DNA of 64,000 nt from the NCBI GenBank assembly GCA_016718505.1, contig JADKDE010000003.1:434001-498000 (forward strand), given 5' to 3'. Below the pieces are notes generated by a model. That model ran no database searches and had not been told where the DNA came from. It saw nothing but the letters and a program-made list of their open reading frames with translations. A program made the position numbers and the translations under genes. Below, one piece after another: positions 8,122-17,332 of this stretch (within the stretch, counting starts at the first letter, position 1; the number at the start of each line of letters is the position of its first letter). This DNA is from Saprospiraceae bacterium (GTDB lineage: Bacteria > Bacteroidota > Bacteroidia > Chitinophagales > Saprospiraceae).

Positions 8122-9168
8122 TTGAATATCATCGAAGCAATAAGTGAAATACATCTGACCATAGAAGCGATAGATCCGCTGATTTTATATGGAGAAAATA
8201 ATGTGAAATTGGGAGTTTTAAAGAAAGCGTTTCCTGAGTTGAGCATATTGGCAAGAGGCAATCAAGTTAAGATTTCGGGCAATAAAAAAGATGCCCAGAA
8301 TGCCAAAGCCAAGCTTGAACTGATGGTGCGCTATGTCAAAGATTTTCATGAAATATCCATCCAACAGGTCGAAGAATTGGTCAGTGGGGGCAATCCTTTT
8401 GAAAATAAAATAGCACAGCATGAGGCTGATAATCAAGTACTTGTGTATGGGCGTGACGGTCGAGTGATCAAGCCGAAGACCATCAATCAAAAAAAACTGG
8501 TAGAGTCCTCGATGCGAAATGACATCGTATTCGCCCTTGGGCCAGCGGGTACTGGAAAGACCTACACGGCGGTTGCATTGGCGGTTAGGGCTTTGAAAAA
8601 TAAATTAGTAAAGAAGATCATTTTGACGCGTCCAGCGGTAGAAGCTGGAGAGAATCTGGGCTTTTTGCCAGGGGATATGAAAGAGAAAGTAGATCCATAT
8701 TTGAGGCCTTTGTACGATGCATTGGACGACATGATTCCGATGGAAAAATTGAATTTTTTCATGACAAATCGCGTAATCGAAGTCGCACCACTGGCATTTA
8801 TGCGAGGAAGAACTTTGGACAACGCGTTTATCATATTGGATGAAGCGCAAAACACCACGCCTTCGCAACTGAAGATGTTTTTGACAAGATTGGGACCTAG
8901 TGCTAAATGCATCGTCACGGGAGATATGACACAAATAGATTTGCCGCCACGTCAAGTATCTGGACTGAAAAAAGCGCTGCACTTATTGAGTCCAATAGAT
9001 GGCATTGGCATAGTGCACCTAACCGCAGAAGATGTAGTTCGTCACCGGTTGGTGAAAGAAATCATCAAGGCGTACCAAGTAGCTGACCAAAAGGAAAGAG
9101 CTCGAATCGAAAAACAAATGGCGGGTCAAAACGGGTATGAAAATAGAATAAATCACGAGGAAGAATAG
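8122..9168 (+). CDS. phoH: PhoH-like P-loop ATPase
   Basis: This 348-residue protein has an N-terminal KH-like region (about 1-75), then the PhoH ATPase domain with Walker A GPAGTGKT (140-147), the conserved TRPAVEAGENLGFLPGD block (169-185) and Walker B FIILDEAQ (236-243). PhoH proteins are cytoplasmic RNA-associated ATPases linked to ribosome and RNA metabolism; the exact substrate is unsettled. The start appears to be TTG at 8122, because an in-frame stop lies 10-12 bases upstream and no earlier ATG exists. smpB follows 33 bases downstream, a partner that also works on ribosomes. Confidence 0.93.
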   Translation: MNIIEAISEIHLTIEAIDPLILYGENNVKLGVLKKAFPELSILARGNQVKISGNKKDAQNAKAKLELMVRYVKDFHEISIQQVEELVSGGNPFENKIAQHEADNQVLVYGRDGRVIKPKTINQKKLVESSMRNDIVFALGPAGTGKTYTAVALAVRALKNKLVKKIILTRPAVEAGENLGFLPGDMKEKVDPYLRPLYDALDDMIPMEKLNFFMTNRVIEVAPLAFMRGRTLDNAFIILDEAQNTTPSQLKMFLTRLGPSAKCIVTGDMTQIDLPPRQVSGLKKALHLLSPIDGIGIVHLTAEDVVRHRLVKEIIKAYQVADQKERARIEKQMAGQNGYENRINHEEE

Positions 9169-9201
9169 AATAATCTGAGGAGTAGTAAAGAACCAAATAG
9201 C

Positions 9202-9666
9202 ATGAAACCAAGCATACAGGGGAAAGTCGAAATAGTAAATAAAAGAGCTGCACACAACTTCTTTTTGACCCAGCATTTTGAGGCAGGCATTATGCTGCTC
9301 GGAACTGAAATAAAGAGCATCAGAATGGGCTTTGTGAATTTGAATGACGCATATTGTTTCATACAAAATAACGAGGTTTATGTCAAAAATCTCTATATCA
9401 AAGAGTACGACAATGGCACTTATTACAACCACGATGCACGCCGCGAAAGAAAATTGTTATTGAACAGGAATGAAATTAAAAAACTCGAGCGGAAAGTTAA
9501 AGAGAAGGGATTCACGATTATCCCTTACCGACTTTTTATTTCTGATAGAGGCTTAGCCAAATTGGAAATAGCGTTGGCTCAAGGTAAAAAAGCCTTTGAC
9601 AAGCGAGAAACCATCAAGGAAAAAGACAATAAACGGGATATGGAGCGTTCCCATGTAATTAGATAA
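9202..9666 (+). CDS. smpB: SsrA-binding protein SmpB
   Basis: This 154-residue protein has the family motifs NKRAAHNFFL, AGIMLLGTEIKSIR, the NARRER-like HDARRERKLLLNR, and the basic tail GKKAFDKRETIKEKDNKRDMER. SmpB binds tmRNA and carries it to stalled ribosomes for trans-translation, acting as a codon-anticodon mimic. The length is normal. No tmRNA gene is visible in this window. It follows phoH closely and probably shares its transcript. Confidence 0.96.
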   Translation: MKPSIQGKVEIVNKRAAHNFFLTQHFEAGIMLLGTEIKSIRMGFVNLNDAYCFIQNNEVYVKNLYIKEYDNGTYYNHDARRERKLLLNRNEIKKLERKVKEKGFTIIPYRLFISDRGLAKLEIALAQGKKAFDKRETIKEKDNKRDMERSHVIR

Positions 9667-9690
9667 AAATAAAATAAGAACAGTAAAAAC

Positions 9691-10836
9691 ATGAAAAGGA
9701 TATCGTTATTATTCGGCATTTTTTTGGCTATAAGCAGTAGTATAGCAGCTCAGAGCCAAGAGAACTTAGCTAAGCAGTTGAAAGATTCTGGCTATTATCA
9801 AGTAAAAATATTGCCATTTACTGAGGTTAAAAACCAAGGTGCGACGGGTACATGTTGGGATTTTTCTACCTTATCGTTTATTGAATCCGAATTGTACAAA
9901 AAGGGCATGGGATACCTGGATTTATCTGAAATGTATCTCGTACATGAAATATATTTTGACAAGGCAAAAAATTATATTTTGCGTCAAGGAAATGCTAGAT
10001 TTTCTGAAGGAGGACTAGGACACGATGTCATACGAGGGATAGCGCAGTATGGTGCCATGCCAGAGGACCAATTCACCGGCTATCAAAGTGCCGATAGAAG
10101 ACATTCTCATGTAGGATTTGAAGCCGAAGGCAAAAAGTTTTTGGATGGTTTGATTGAGAAAAAGGACTTCTTGGATTGGGGTTATTTGTTCGGAAATATA
10201 ATGCACAATTATGTCCCAAGACCACCCAAAGAATTTGAGATCGATGGCAAAAAATATACTCCTCAAAGCTACGCCTTAGAAGTATTAAAGTATGATGGCA
10301 ACGATTATATTGGATTCACTTCATTTACGCATCATCCCTTTTACAAATCATTTGTAGTAGAAGTTCCTGACAATTATAGCAACGGTGCTTATTATAATTT
10401 GCCATTGGATGAATTCACGCAAGTGACTAAAAACGCCTTGAAGGCTGGATATACGGTACTTTGGGATGCGGATGTATCCAATGCTGGATTCAAGCAAGGA
10501 CAAGGCTTAGCAATGAATATAGATCGCGTAGATGGTGTCTTTAATCAATCCATCAATGAAAGACCCATTGACCAAAAACACAGACAAAAATTATTCGAAA
10601 ACTTGACTACACAAGATGATCATTTGATGCATATTGTGGGTACTTGTTCCAACAAAGAAGGCAATGTCTTTTTTATAGTCAAAAACAGTTGGGGAGCCAA
10701 TGCTGGTCCATTTGGCGGATTGATCGTCGTCTCTGAATCCTATTTTCAGACCAATACTATCACCATCATTATGAATAAAAATGGGGTGTCGAAGGATCTC
10801 CTTAAGAATCTAAAAGGACCAAGTATTTTAGAGTAA
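9691..10836 (+). CDS. Secreted C1 cysteine peptidase, aminopeptidase C/bleomycin hydrolase type
   Basis: This 381-residue protein has a signal peptide (MKRISLLFGIFLAISSSIAA). The papain-type catalytic set is Q49 and C55 in KNQGATGTCWDFS, H314 in HLMHIVG, and N332 in VKNSWG. The insert pattern and closing block resemble peptidase C1B (bleomycin hydrolase/PepC), which are usually cytosolic aminopeptidases. The signal peptide here indicates a periplasmic or exported version, as often seen in Bacteroidota. It begins 24 bases after smpB and ends one base from the convergent lipoprotein gene. Confidence 0.88.
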   Translation: MKRISLLFGIFLAISSSIAAQSQENLAKQLKDSGYYQVKILPFTEVKNQGATGTCWDFSTLSFIESELYKKGMGYLDLSEMYLVHEIYFDKAKNYILRQGNARFSEGGLGHDVIRGIAQYGAMPEDQFTGYQSADRRHSHVGFEAEGKKFLDGLIEKKDFLDWGYLFGNIMHNYVPRPPKEFEIDGKKYTPQSYALEVLKYDGNDYIGFTSFTHHPFYKSFVVEVPDNYSNGAYYNLPLDEFTQVTKNALKAGYTVLWDADVSNAGFKQGQGLAMNIDRVDGVFNQSINERPIDQKHRQKLFENLTTQDDHLMHIVGTCSNKEGNVFFIVKNSWGANAGPFGGLIVVSESYFQTNTITIIMNKNGVSKDLLKNLKGPSILE

Positions 10837-10837
10837 A

Positions 10838-11209
10838 TTATTTTTTACCCGTATTTAATGAAGTGTAAAGATCTGGGCAGGAATTTTTAATTTCGTCCAT
10901 GACTTTAACATCGAAAACGCCCTTGTCGTCAGTTACTTTGTACTTGACGATGGCTTTATTCATGCAATCGTTGAATTTATTGAGCGCTTTTTCGCCATCC
11001 GCTGGAGTCATTCCTATTTTTTCAAATTCACCATTGACCGCTTTTACCTTTTCTCTCAATTCATTGAGTTCAGAAAAGCAACCACACATGGCTCCTGCTG
11101 CTGAATTTTTATCTGACTTGCAACCCATCCCAGCGAACATCATGGAGAAAACTAGAAGAAAAGATGACTTTTTAAGCTGAGGTATTTTATTTTCTAAAAG
11201 ATAAATCAT
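10838..11209 (-). CDS. Small putative lipoprotein of unknown function
   Basis: This 123-residue protein has a hydrophobic segment (SSFLLVFSMMFAGMGC) ending in a lipobox-like FAGMGC. The mature part has three further Cys residues, including CGC and DCMNK, and is mostly helical and charged. I do not recognise a family. The ATG overlaps the rbfA stop by 4 bases, making it the last gene of the LOG-FAH-rbfA operon. An internal start closer to the hydrophobic segment is possible. Confidence 0.6.
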   Translation of the reverse strand: MIYLLENKIPQLKKSSFLLVFSMMFAGMGCKSDKNSAAGAMCGCFSELNELREKVKAVNGEFEKIGMTPADGEKALNKFNDCMNKAIVKYKVTDDKGVFDVKVMDEIKNSCPDLYTSLNTGKK

Positions 11210-11580
11210 GCTATGTTGTTTTTTTGTTTTTCTTTTTCAATTTTTAAAAATAATTCATCGACACGATACATTTCGTCAATGGTCTCATCGAGAAAAATCT
11301 GAATGGTAGGAATGATTCGCACTTGCTTCTTGATGCGCTGTCCTAGGCTTTGGCGCAGTTTTGTATTGGCTTCTTCTAGGCACAGAAGGACTTCTTGCTT
11401 ATGTTCAGTATTGTAAACACTGATATAAATCTTGGCTTCGCTGAGATCAGGGGTCATCTTGACATTCATGATGGTTACTAGGGGCTCTTTTCCATAAATA
11501 TAACCCCCTTCTTGTTGAAGGATAAAACTGAAATTGCGTTTTATCAATTCGCCGACCTGTTTTTGTCTAATCGATTCCAT
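11206..11580 (-). CDS. rbfA: Ribosome-binding factor A
   Basis: This 124-residue protein matches RbfA, a KH-fold factor that binds the 30S subunit and helps 16S rRNA 5' end maturation. Family features are RQKQVGELIKRNFSFIL near the start, LVTIMNVKMTPDLSEAKIYISV in the middle, and LRQSLGQRIKKQVRIIPTIQIFLDETID. It lies 6 bases downstream of the FAH-family gene and overlaps the lipoprotein start. Confidence 0.95.
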   Translation of the reverse strand: MESIRQKQVGELIKRNFSFILQQEGGYIYGKEPLVTIMNVKMTPDLSEAKIYISVYNTEHKQEVLLCLEEANTKLRQSLGQRIKKQVRIIPTIQIFLDETIDEMYRVDELFLKIEKEKQKNNIA

Positions 11581-11586
11581 ATACCG

Positions 11587-12195
11587 TTATTTTATATCAC
11601 AATGAAGGACTTTGATATCGTCCAAATAGCCCTCGAGTTTATCTCCTATTTTTACTGGACCTACACCCGATGGCGTCCCTGTAAACAGCAAATCTCCCTT
11701 CTGGATGGTGAAAATACTTGAAATATACTCTATCAACTTTTCCAGTCCAAATATAAGATCCTTTGGGCTACCTGCTTGTTTCTGTGATCCATTCAGATTG
11801 AGGTAAAATGAAGAGTTCATAAATTTTTGATTTTCGAAAGGCATCCAATCACCAATCACAGCAGAATGATCAAATGATTTTGCTATTTCCCATGGATAAC
11901 CCTTTTCTTTGCAGGATTGTTGCAGATCTCTAGCCGTAAAATCTAAACCTAAGGTATAGGACTCGATGTATCCAAGGACGAATTGAGGTTGTATGGATTT
12001 TCCGTTTTTACCAAATTTCAAGACCAGTTCTATCTCATGATGGATTTCATTGGAAAAAGAAGGATGGTAAAAAGGCTGTTTATCTTTTAGTAAGGCCGTT
12101 GAGGGTTTCATGAAAACCAAAGGAGTAGTCGGCACTTCACTCTTCATTTCAGCGGCATGATCCGCATAGTTTTTACCGATACAAAAAATTTTCAT
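11587..12195 (-). CDS. Fumarylacetoacetate hydrolase-family enzyme
   Basis: This 202-residue protein has the FAH fold: it opens IFCIGKNYADHAAEM, has the metal-binding EIELVLKFGK, then TLGLDFTARDLQ and the closing FTGTPSGVGPVKIGDKLEG. It resembles YcgM-type acylpyruvate hydrolases and oxaloacetate tautomerases/decarboxylases that act on small 2-oxo acids with Mg2+ or Mn2+. The substrate is not determined by sequence. It sits in the operon with the LOG gene (12 bases upstream) and rbfA. Confidence 0.88.
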   Translation of the reverse strand: MKIFCIGKNYADHAAEMKSEVPTTPLVFMKPSTALLKDKQPFYHPSFSNEIHHEIELVLKFGKNGKSIQPQFVLGYIESYTLGLDFTARDLQQSCKEKGYPWEIAKSFDHSAVIGDWMPFENQKFMNSSFYLNLNGSQKQAGSPKDLIFGLEKLIEYISSIFTIQKGDLLFTGTPSGVGPVKIGDKLEGYLDDIKVLHCDIK

Positions 12196-12206
12196 GTATA
12201 AAAATA

Positions 12207-12902
12207 TTAAAAATTTGGTGAAAGTTGTCCCAATTTATCCTCGACATAAAATTCATTGATGATTCGGATAACTTCTTCGACGTCGTCGGTAATCGGCATC
12301 AAATTCAGATCCACTTCATTGATGTTATTTTCCTTTTTTAACATGACATTTATAATCCAATCCTTCAAGCCTGACCAGTATTCTACCCCAACAAGAATAA
12401 CTGGAACTTTTGATATTTTTTTTGTTTGTATCAATGTTAAAACTTCGAACATCTCGTCCAAAGTCCCAAATCCACCAGGAAGTACGACAAATGCCTGAGC
12501 GTATTTAACAAACATTACTTTTCTAACGAAAAAATAACGGTGACTTAGATTTTTGTCTGGATCGATATATTGATTGTATCCTTGCTCAAAAGGCAGATCT
12601 ATATTCAGTCCTACGGATACGCCACCCTTTAAGGATGCACCTTTATTGCCTGCCTCCATGATGCCTGGGCCGCCACCTGTGATGACACCATATCCTTCGT
12701 CTGTTAGCCTAGAAGAGATTTCTACCGCTTTTTGATAATAGGGATTTTCAGGTTTGGTTCTAGCGGATCCAAAGACAGAAATACAAGGACCAATTTCGTT
12801 CAAAGATTCGAAACCCTCTACGAATTCACCCAATATTTTCAGCATAGTCCAAGAGTTTTCTCCAGGAATCTGATTCCACTTTTTCATTGTCCTCATTGCC
12901 AT
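12207..12902 (-). CDS. LOG-family nucleotide 5'-monophosphate phosphoribohydrolase (TIGR00730)
   Basis: This 231-residue protein has a Rossmann-like fold with GSARTKPENPYY, VITGGGPGIMEAGNKGA and the family signature PGGFGTLDEMFE. These proteins cleave N6-substituted adenine nucleotides or AMP to base and ribose 5-phosphate. Many bacterial members have only a general nucleotide-salvage role. It is the first gene of a four-gene minus-strand operon and starts 24 bases after the terminator of the regulator gene. Confidence 0.92.
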   Translation of the reverse strand: MAMRTMKKWNQIPGENSWTMLKILGEFVEGFESLNEIGPCISVFGSARTKPENPYYQKAVEISSRLTDEGYGVITGGGPGIMEAGNKGASLKGGVSVGLNIDLPFEQGYNQYIDPDKNLSHRYFFVRKVMFVKYAQAFVVLPGGFGTLDEMFEVLTLIQTKKISKVPVILVGVEYWSGLKDWIINVMLKKENNINEVDLNLMPITDDVEEVIRIINEFYVEDKLGQLSPNF

Positions 12903-12925
12903 ATCACTATGTTATTTATATTCAC

Positions 12926-12950
12926 AAAAAAGCCTGCCACCAGGACAGGC
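12926..12950 (-). terminator. Intrinsic terminator after the NtrC-like regulator
   Basis: On the minus strand GCCTG-tcctggtgg-CAGGC is followed directly by T6. It separates the regulator gene from the LOG operon. Confidence 0.6.
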
Positions 12951-12992
12951 CAATTTTATTCTCATCCTCAAATATATACTAAATTTAATATA

Positions 12993-14267
12993 TCAAGCAA
13001 ATATTTCTTGTCTTTTTTTAAACAGGCTCCTTGAATATTCGATAAATTCTTCCTCAGAATCAAATTGACTTATATAATCCATTAAAACTTTTGCTTCAGA
13101 TTTACTCTGAGGTACATGCTTAGCGATATCACCCGCAGTGATACTTTCATTGCAAAGGATAATCAATCGCTCGACTACGTTTCTAAGCTCTCTGATATTT
13201 CCCGTCCATTCAAGATTTTGAAGGGCAAACAATGCATCTGCATCTATTTTTTTCTTTGGAATTCCATACTCATTGCATATGGATTCTATAAAATGATCAA
13301 CCAAGAGCGGAATGTCTGATTTTCTTTGATCCAATCCAGGTACTTTGACGATAATGACCGCTAAACGGTGATATAAATCTTCTCTAAATCTCCCCATGGA
13401 TATCTCTCTTTTCAGGTCTTTGTTGGTCGCAGCTATCACCCTGACATCCACTGATATTTCACGATCTCCTCCAACTCTCGATATGCGATTTTCCTGCAAA
13501 GCTCTAAGCACTTTTGCTTGGGCTGATAGACTCATGTCTCCGATCTCATCCAAGAACAAAATGCCTTTATGCGCCAATTCAAATTTTCCTAATTTCTGCT
13601 TAATGGCAGAAGTAAAAGAGCCTTTTTCATGCCCAAATAACTCACTTTCTATCAATTCAGAAGGAATGGCGGCGCAGTTTACTTCGATCAATGGATGATC
13701 ATTGCGATTGCTTTTTTCGTGAAGATACTTGGCGATGAGTTCTTTCCCACTCCCGTTTGGACCCGTAATCAAAACTCTCGCTTCCGTAGGGGCTACTCGC
13801 TCCACCGTCTCCATTATATCTCTAATGGAATCAGACTGCCCGACTATCTCCTTGCTTTCACTACGATTGATCTTACGCTGCAATGTCTTCTTTTCTACGA
13901 TCAAAGAGTTCCTATCCAATGCATTTCTCACGGTGATCAAAAGTCGATTAAGATCCGGCGGCTTTGAAATAAAGTCAAAAGCTCCTTTTTTGACAGCATC
14001 AACTGCATTGTCTGCCGAAGCATGACCAGAAATCATGATAATAGGCGTATCTGGTGCTAAAATCTGGATGCGCTCTAAGGCATCTATGCCGTCTAATTTC
14101 GGCATCTTTATATCCATCAATATCAAATCAAAGCGATCCTGCTTTATCTTAACGATGGCTTCGACACCATCGCACGCCTCATGAAATTCATATTTTTCAA
14201 ACTCCAGGATTTCCTTTAAAGTCCTACGGATACTCTGCTCATCATCAACTACCAATATCTTTATCAT
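12993..14267 (-). CDS. NtrC-like response regulator (REC + AAA+) lacking a DNA-binding domain
   Basis: An ATG exists at 14285, but I prefer 14267 (MIKILVVDDEQ), where receiver domains normally begin. Numbering from the longer form, the phospho-acceptor is D58 in LILMDIKMP and the conserved Lys is in FISKP. The AAA+ domain has Walker A GPNGSGKE (175-182) and Walker B GILFLDEIGD. The sigma-54 contact loop reads GSFTSA (222-227) instead of GAFTGA. After the AAA+ domain there are only about 50 charged residues and no Fis-type HTH. It may activate sigma-54 from solution or do another AAA+ job. It diverges from the TPR-CHAT gene. Confidence 0.88.
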   Translation of the reverse strand: MIKILVVDDEQSIRRTLKEILEFEKYEFHEACDGVEAIVKIKQDRFDLILMDIKMPKLDGIDALERIQILAPDTPIIMISGHASADNAVDAVKKGAFDFISKPPDLNRLLITVRNALDRNSLIVEKKTLQRKINRSESKEIVGQSDSIRDIMETVERVAPTEARVLITGPNGSGKELIAKYLHEKSNRNDHPLIEVNCAAIPSELIESELFGHEKGSFTSAIKQKLGKFELAHKGILFLDEIGDMSLSAQAKVLRALQENRISRVGGDREISVDVRVIAATNKDLKREISMGRFREDLYHRLAVIIVKVPGLDQRKSDIPLLVDHFIESICNEYGIPKKKIDADALFALQNLEWTGNIRELRNVVERLIILCNESITAGDIAKHVPQSKSEAKVLMDYISQFDSEEEFIEYSRSLFKKRQEIFA

Positions 14268-14298
14268 ATTATATTTATTTAACATGTTTAATCAACAG

Positions 14299-14306
14299 CA
14301 AATATA
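14299..14306 (-). promoter_or_regulatory. -7 element upstream of the NtrC-like regulator
   Basis: TATATTTG on the minus strand matches TAnnTTTG and precedes both candidate start codons. No clear -33 TTTG at the right distance. Confidence 0.3.
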
Positions 14307-14414
14307 CATATTATATATTATAAAAATAAATAATACATAACATTTTTTTATTTTGCAAATTTTTTATAACTTTAATGGAAGAATATTCAAAACTTAGATC
14401 TTGGGATTTTAAAG

Positions 14415-15032
14415 ATGTCAAAATTGTTTACTCTTAAGTGTCGTGTTTGGGTTTATGCTTTGCTTTATTGCTGGTGTAGTATATTTTGCATTACGTGTAC
14501 AGAGAAACAATCCAAGGTGTCCAATTCAAAATCAAAAGAGCCTACTGCTTGGAGAGACAGCTTAGTGGCGAATGGAATTAAAAAAGATTTTGAAAAAGTG
14601 CAGCTTTGGAATAAAAAATTTGATTGGAGCCAAATTTTACTTGACAGTCTATCGATAAAAACGGTCAAATATGCAATCCGGGGGTTCACTTTTACTGATA
14701 AATATGACGAAGGTATAAAATGGATCCAAGCGAACCAATACCAATTGGACACTTTGATTTATCATCCTATTTCGAAAGAACTATATTTCATATTGGGTGA
14801 ATTTTATGATTTTGCAGACAGGCCTTTTATCGCCATTGATTATTATCATAAATACATTCAAGCCTACCAGCAGTTTAATTTATTGGATGAAAAAACAATA
14901 CGTCTAGCGCACAATTACTTGGGGTTATGTTATTTTAGAGTAGGAAATCTGCGCCTCGCTTCGGATTGTTTTACGCAAGAAATGGAATGGACAAAAAAAA
15001 TCTTTGCCCGAAAGCGATCAACTTGCTTCTAA
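14415..15032 (+). CDS. TPR-CHAT protein, N-terminal part (frameshifted)
   Basis: These 205 residues begin with a hydrophobic stretch ending IFCITC, which looks like a lipoprotein signal. TPR-like helices follow (for example IRLAHNYLGLCYFRVGNLRLASDCF). The reading frame leaves the homologous track at an A8 run (14993-15000) and ends after 14 unrelated residues. With seven A's the frame would read through W-T-K-K-S-L-P-E-S-D-Q into the downstream ORF. I treat the two ORFs as one gene of about 945 codons interrupted by a one-base shift. The cause may be sequencing error, mutation or polymerase slippage. Confidence 0.7.
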   Translation: MSKLFTLKCRVWVYALLYCWCSIFCITCTEKQSKVSNSKSKEPTAWRDSLVANGIKKDFEKVQLWNKKFDWSQILLDSLSIKTVKYAIRGFTFTDKYDEGIKWIQANQYQLDTLIYHPISKELYFILGEFYDFADRPFIAIDYYHKYIQAYQQFNLLDEKTIRLAHNYLGLCYFRVGNLRLASDCFTQEMEWTKKIFARKRSTCF

Positions 15033-17247
15033 TTTGAACAATATGAGTGTCATCAAAAGGCACTTAAACGATACACTCGCTAGTAGGAAATTCATAGAAA
15101 GAGCCCTAGAACTTAGGATAAAAAAAGGCGTGAAGGATCAAAATAAATTGGCCAATTTGTACGAAAATTTGAGCAAAGCGCAGCTACTCTCTGGACAAAA
15201 AAGTCAAGCCATGAGTACCATCAACAAGGCGATCAGACTGCGAAGCGATGCACCCCAAAAGGACACGGCAGCATTTGCCAATAGTTATTTCGCATTGGCG
15301 CTAGTCCAAGAAGCTTTGGATAGACCAGATCAAGCCAAAATAACTTTGAAAAAAGCATTATTTTTTTCAGAAAATGCACTTGGAAAAGAAGATGATGGCA
15401 CCATTGATTGCCTTGAAAAATTGGCAGAACTTTCCCTTAAAACCAATCAATTAGACACGGCAAATTTCTATATTGAGGAAGTATTAAAATCACAAAAATA
15501 CCAGTCTCAAGATACTTTGGTTGAAAGCTGGAAAAATTCACAGCGAATACTTTATGCACTGCATCTACAAAACAAAATACTGAATCAAAAAAACATTGAT
15601 GTCTTTAAAATTAAAAATAATCTTAGACAAATCCTTCGTATCCTAGGCAAAACGATGGATCAATACTACACCATTTCCGCCATTTCTGAGATTACCAAAA
15701 AAAATCTAACCGTCATCCAAGAATGTGTAACCGTGTCAGAGGCCCTATTTATAAAAACGAAGGACCCAATCTATTTCGAATACACCTTCAATCTCATCGA
15801 AAATGCAAAAGCATTGGAGCTCTTGGTAAAAACATTGAACAATTTCAATCGCCTTGAAAATGTACCCAAGGAAATCGCTCAACAAGAATACGAATTGAAC
15901 ATAGCCATCAATAGAACCAAGGAATTATTCCATGCCAGTGATGCGAATACTTCCATCAAAGACAGTTTATTCAAGGCATTGACCCAGCAAAATAATCAAC
16001 TTCAAATTCTACAACGAAGGATTGCAACCAATTATCTCCGAGGACCCTTGAAGGAAAGAAAACAATATTTTGATTTGGCATCCATTCGACAAGAAGCTAA
16101 AAGCCACAAGGCAACGATCGTTCATATTTTTGCTACACCCAACCAATATTATATACTTGGGATTGATGATTCAAATACACCGTTTACAAATACGTGTACT
16201 AGGGATTCCATCGATGAGATGATTCATATTTGGAGGAAAAACATAGAGGACGATGGCATTAAGAGAATAGCGGGTGAGGGTAGTTTTTCTGAACCATATT
16301 TGCTTCACAAAATTTTATTTCCAACGAAAAATCCAACTACACCCAGCTTGATTATTTTTCCATCAAATGCTTGGTTCTTAGTGCCATTTGACGCTTTAAA
16401 TCTTCAACCAAATCTCAGTCCTTCAAGTTATTATTTAAACAAATACACTATAGAACTGGGCTACTCTCTTGGGCAGCACAAATTGTTGTCTTCTGAACCT
16501 CAAAAAATTAGAACTCCTAGCATCTTCGCCATGGCACCTTCCGCCAATGAAGCCTTTCAACTAAACTATGAAGGCGAGCCGATACACTTTTCAAAATTGC
16601 CAAACAGTCAACGTGAGATCAAAGCCTTGAATGATATCTTTGGGTCAAATGTCGTTAAAATGACATCAAAAAATCTCGATGCGATTGGCAATCAATTGAC
16701 CATTTTGCATCTTGCGGCCCACGCCAAAGCATTTAAGAATGATCCAGAATCGTCTTTTTTATTGTTAAAAAATGACAAAAATGAATACTATCCTTTAAAG
16801 GCCAAAGACATTTATAACAAAATAATCCCTTCAGAGCTAACCGTATTGAGTGCTTGTGAAACAGGGGCTGGAAGCATGGAACAAGTGGAGGGATGCTTGA
16901 GTTTATCCAGGGCGTTTTTCTTTGCGGGATCTAAATCAGTTGCATCTTCATTATGGCAAATAAATGACGCTCAATCGGCCAAGTTAATAGAGACATTCTA
17001 TAGACATCTCCGCGAGGGGATGAACAAATATGAGGCCTTGCGCCAAGCAAAACTAGATTATATTTCTGATGCCCGAGCCATTCACAAAAGTCCATATTAT
17101 TGGGCTTCACTGTCCTTGTATGGAGACGGAGCTGCCATTGTTGGGCTTTCTAGTCCCAAAGCATGGATATGGTTATTCGCTATTGGTGGATTCGCTATTT
17201 TGACTTTGATTCTGTGGAGATTATTCAAGCAGATAAGCCAAGAATGA
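15004..17247 (+). CDS. TPR-CHAT protein, main part: TPR array, CHAT protease domain, C-terminal membrane anchor
   Basis: These 747 codons follow the frameshift. TPR repeats occupy the first 180 residues or so (SVIKRHLNDTLASRKFIERA, ANLYENLSKAQLLSGQKSQA and similar). The CHAT caspase-like domain has its His in LTILHLAAHAKAF and its Cys in LSACETGAG (residue 618 of this ORF). The ending is PYYWASLSLYGD, followed by a membrane helix (WIWLFAIGGFAILTLILW). CHAT proteases in TPR proteins are thought to be signalling or defence proteases cued by the TPR sensor; the target here is unknown. The start at 15004 is a TTG within the frameshift region, not a real initiation site. Confidence 0.82.
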   Translation: MPESDQLASNLNNMSVIKRHLNDTLASRKFIERALELRIKKGVKDQNKLANLYENLSKAQLLSGQKSQAMSTINKAIRLRSDAPQKDTAAFANSYFALALVQEALDRPDQAKITLKKALFFSENALGKEDDGTIDCLEKLAELSLKTNQLDTANFYIEEVLKSQKYQSQDTLVESWKNSQRILYALHLQNKILNQKNIDVFKIKNNLRQILRILGKTMDQYYTISAISEITKKNLTVIQECVTVSEALFIKTKDPIYFEYTFNLIENAKALELLVKTLNNFNRLENVPKEIAQQEYELNIAINRTKELFHASDANTSIKDSLFKALTQQNNQLQILQRRIATNYLRGPLKERKQYFDLASIRQEAKSHKATIVHIFATPNQYYILGIDDSNTPFTNTCTRDSIDEMIHIWRKNIEDDGIKRIAGEGSFSEPYLLHKILFPTKNPTTPSLIIFPSNAWFLVPFDALNLQPNLSPSSYYLNKYTIELGYSLGQHKLLSSEPQKIRTPSIFAMAPSANEAFQLNYEGEPIHFSKLPNSQREIKALNDIFGSNVVKMTSKNLDAIGNQLTILHLAAHAKAFKNDPESSFLLLKNDKNEYYPLKAKDIYNKIIPSELTVLSACETGAGSMEQVEGCLSLSRAFFFAGSKSVASSLWQINDAQSAKLIETFYRHLREGMNKYEALRQAKLDYISDARAIHKSPYYWASLSLYGDGAAIVGLSSPKAWIWLFAIGGFAILTLILWRLFKQISQE

Positions 17248-17279
17248 TTACAATAATCATCATTTATTAAGAGAGAAAA

Positions 17280-17314
17280 AGCGTGAGTGATAGTAGTGGT
17301 CCACGCTCTTTTGT
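17280..17314 (+). terminator. Possible terminator after the TPR-CHAT gene
   Basis: AGCGTG (17280-17285) pairs with CACGCT (17302-17307) and is followed by CTTTTGTT. The loop is large (16 bases) and the stem short, so the call is weak. Confidence 0.3.
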
Positions 17315-17332
17315 TGGGATTTATCCTAGTAA

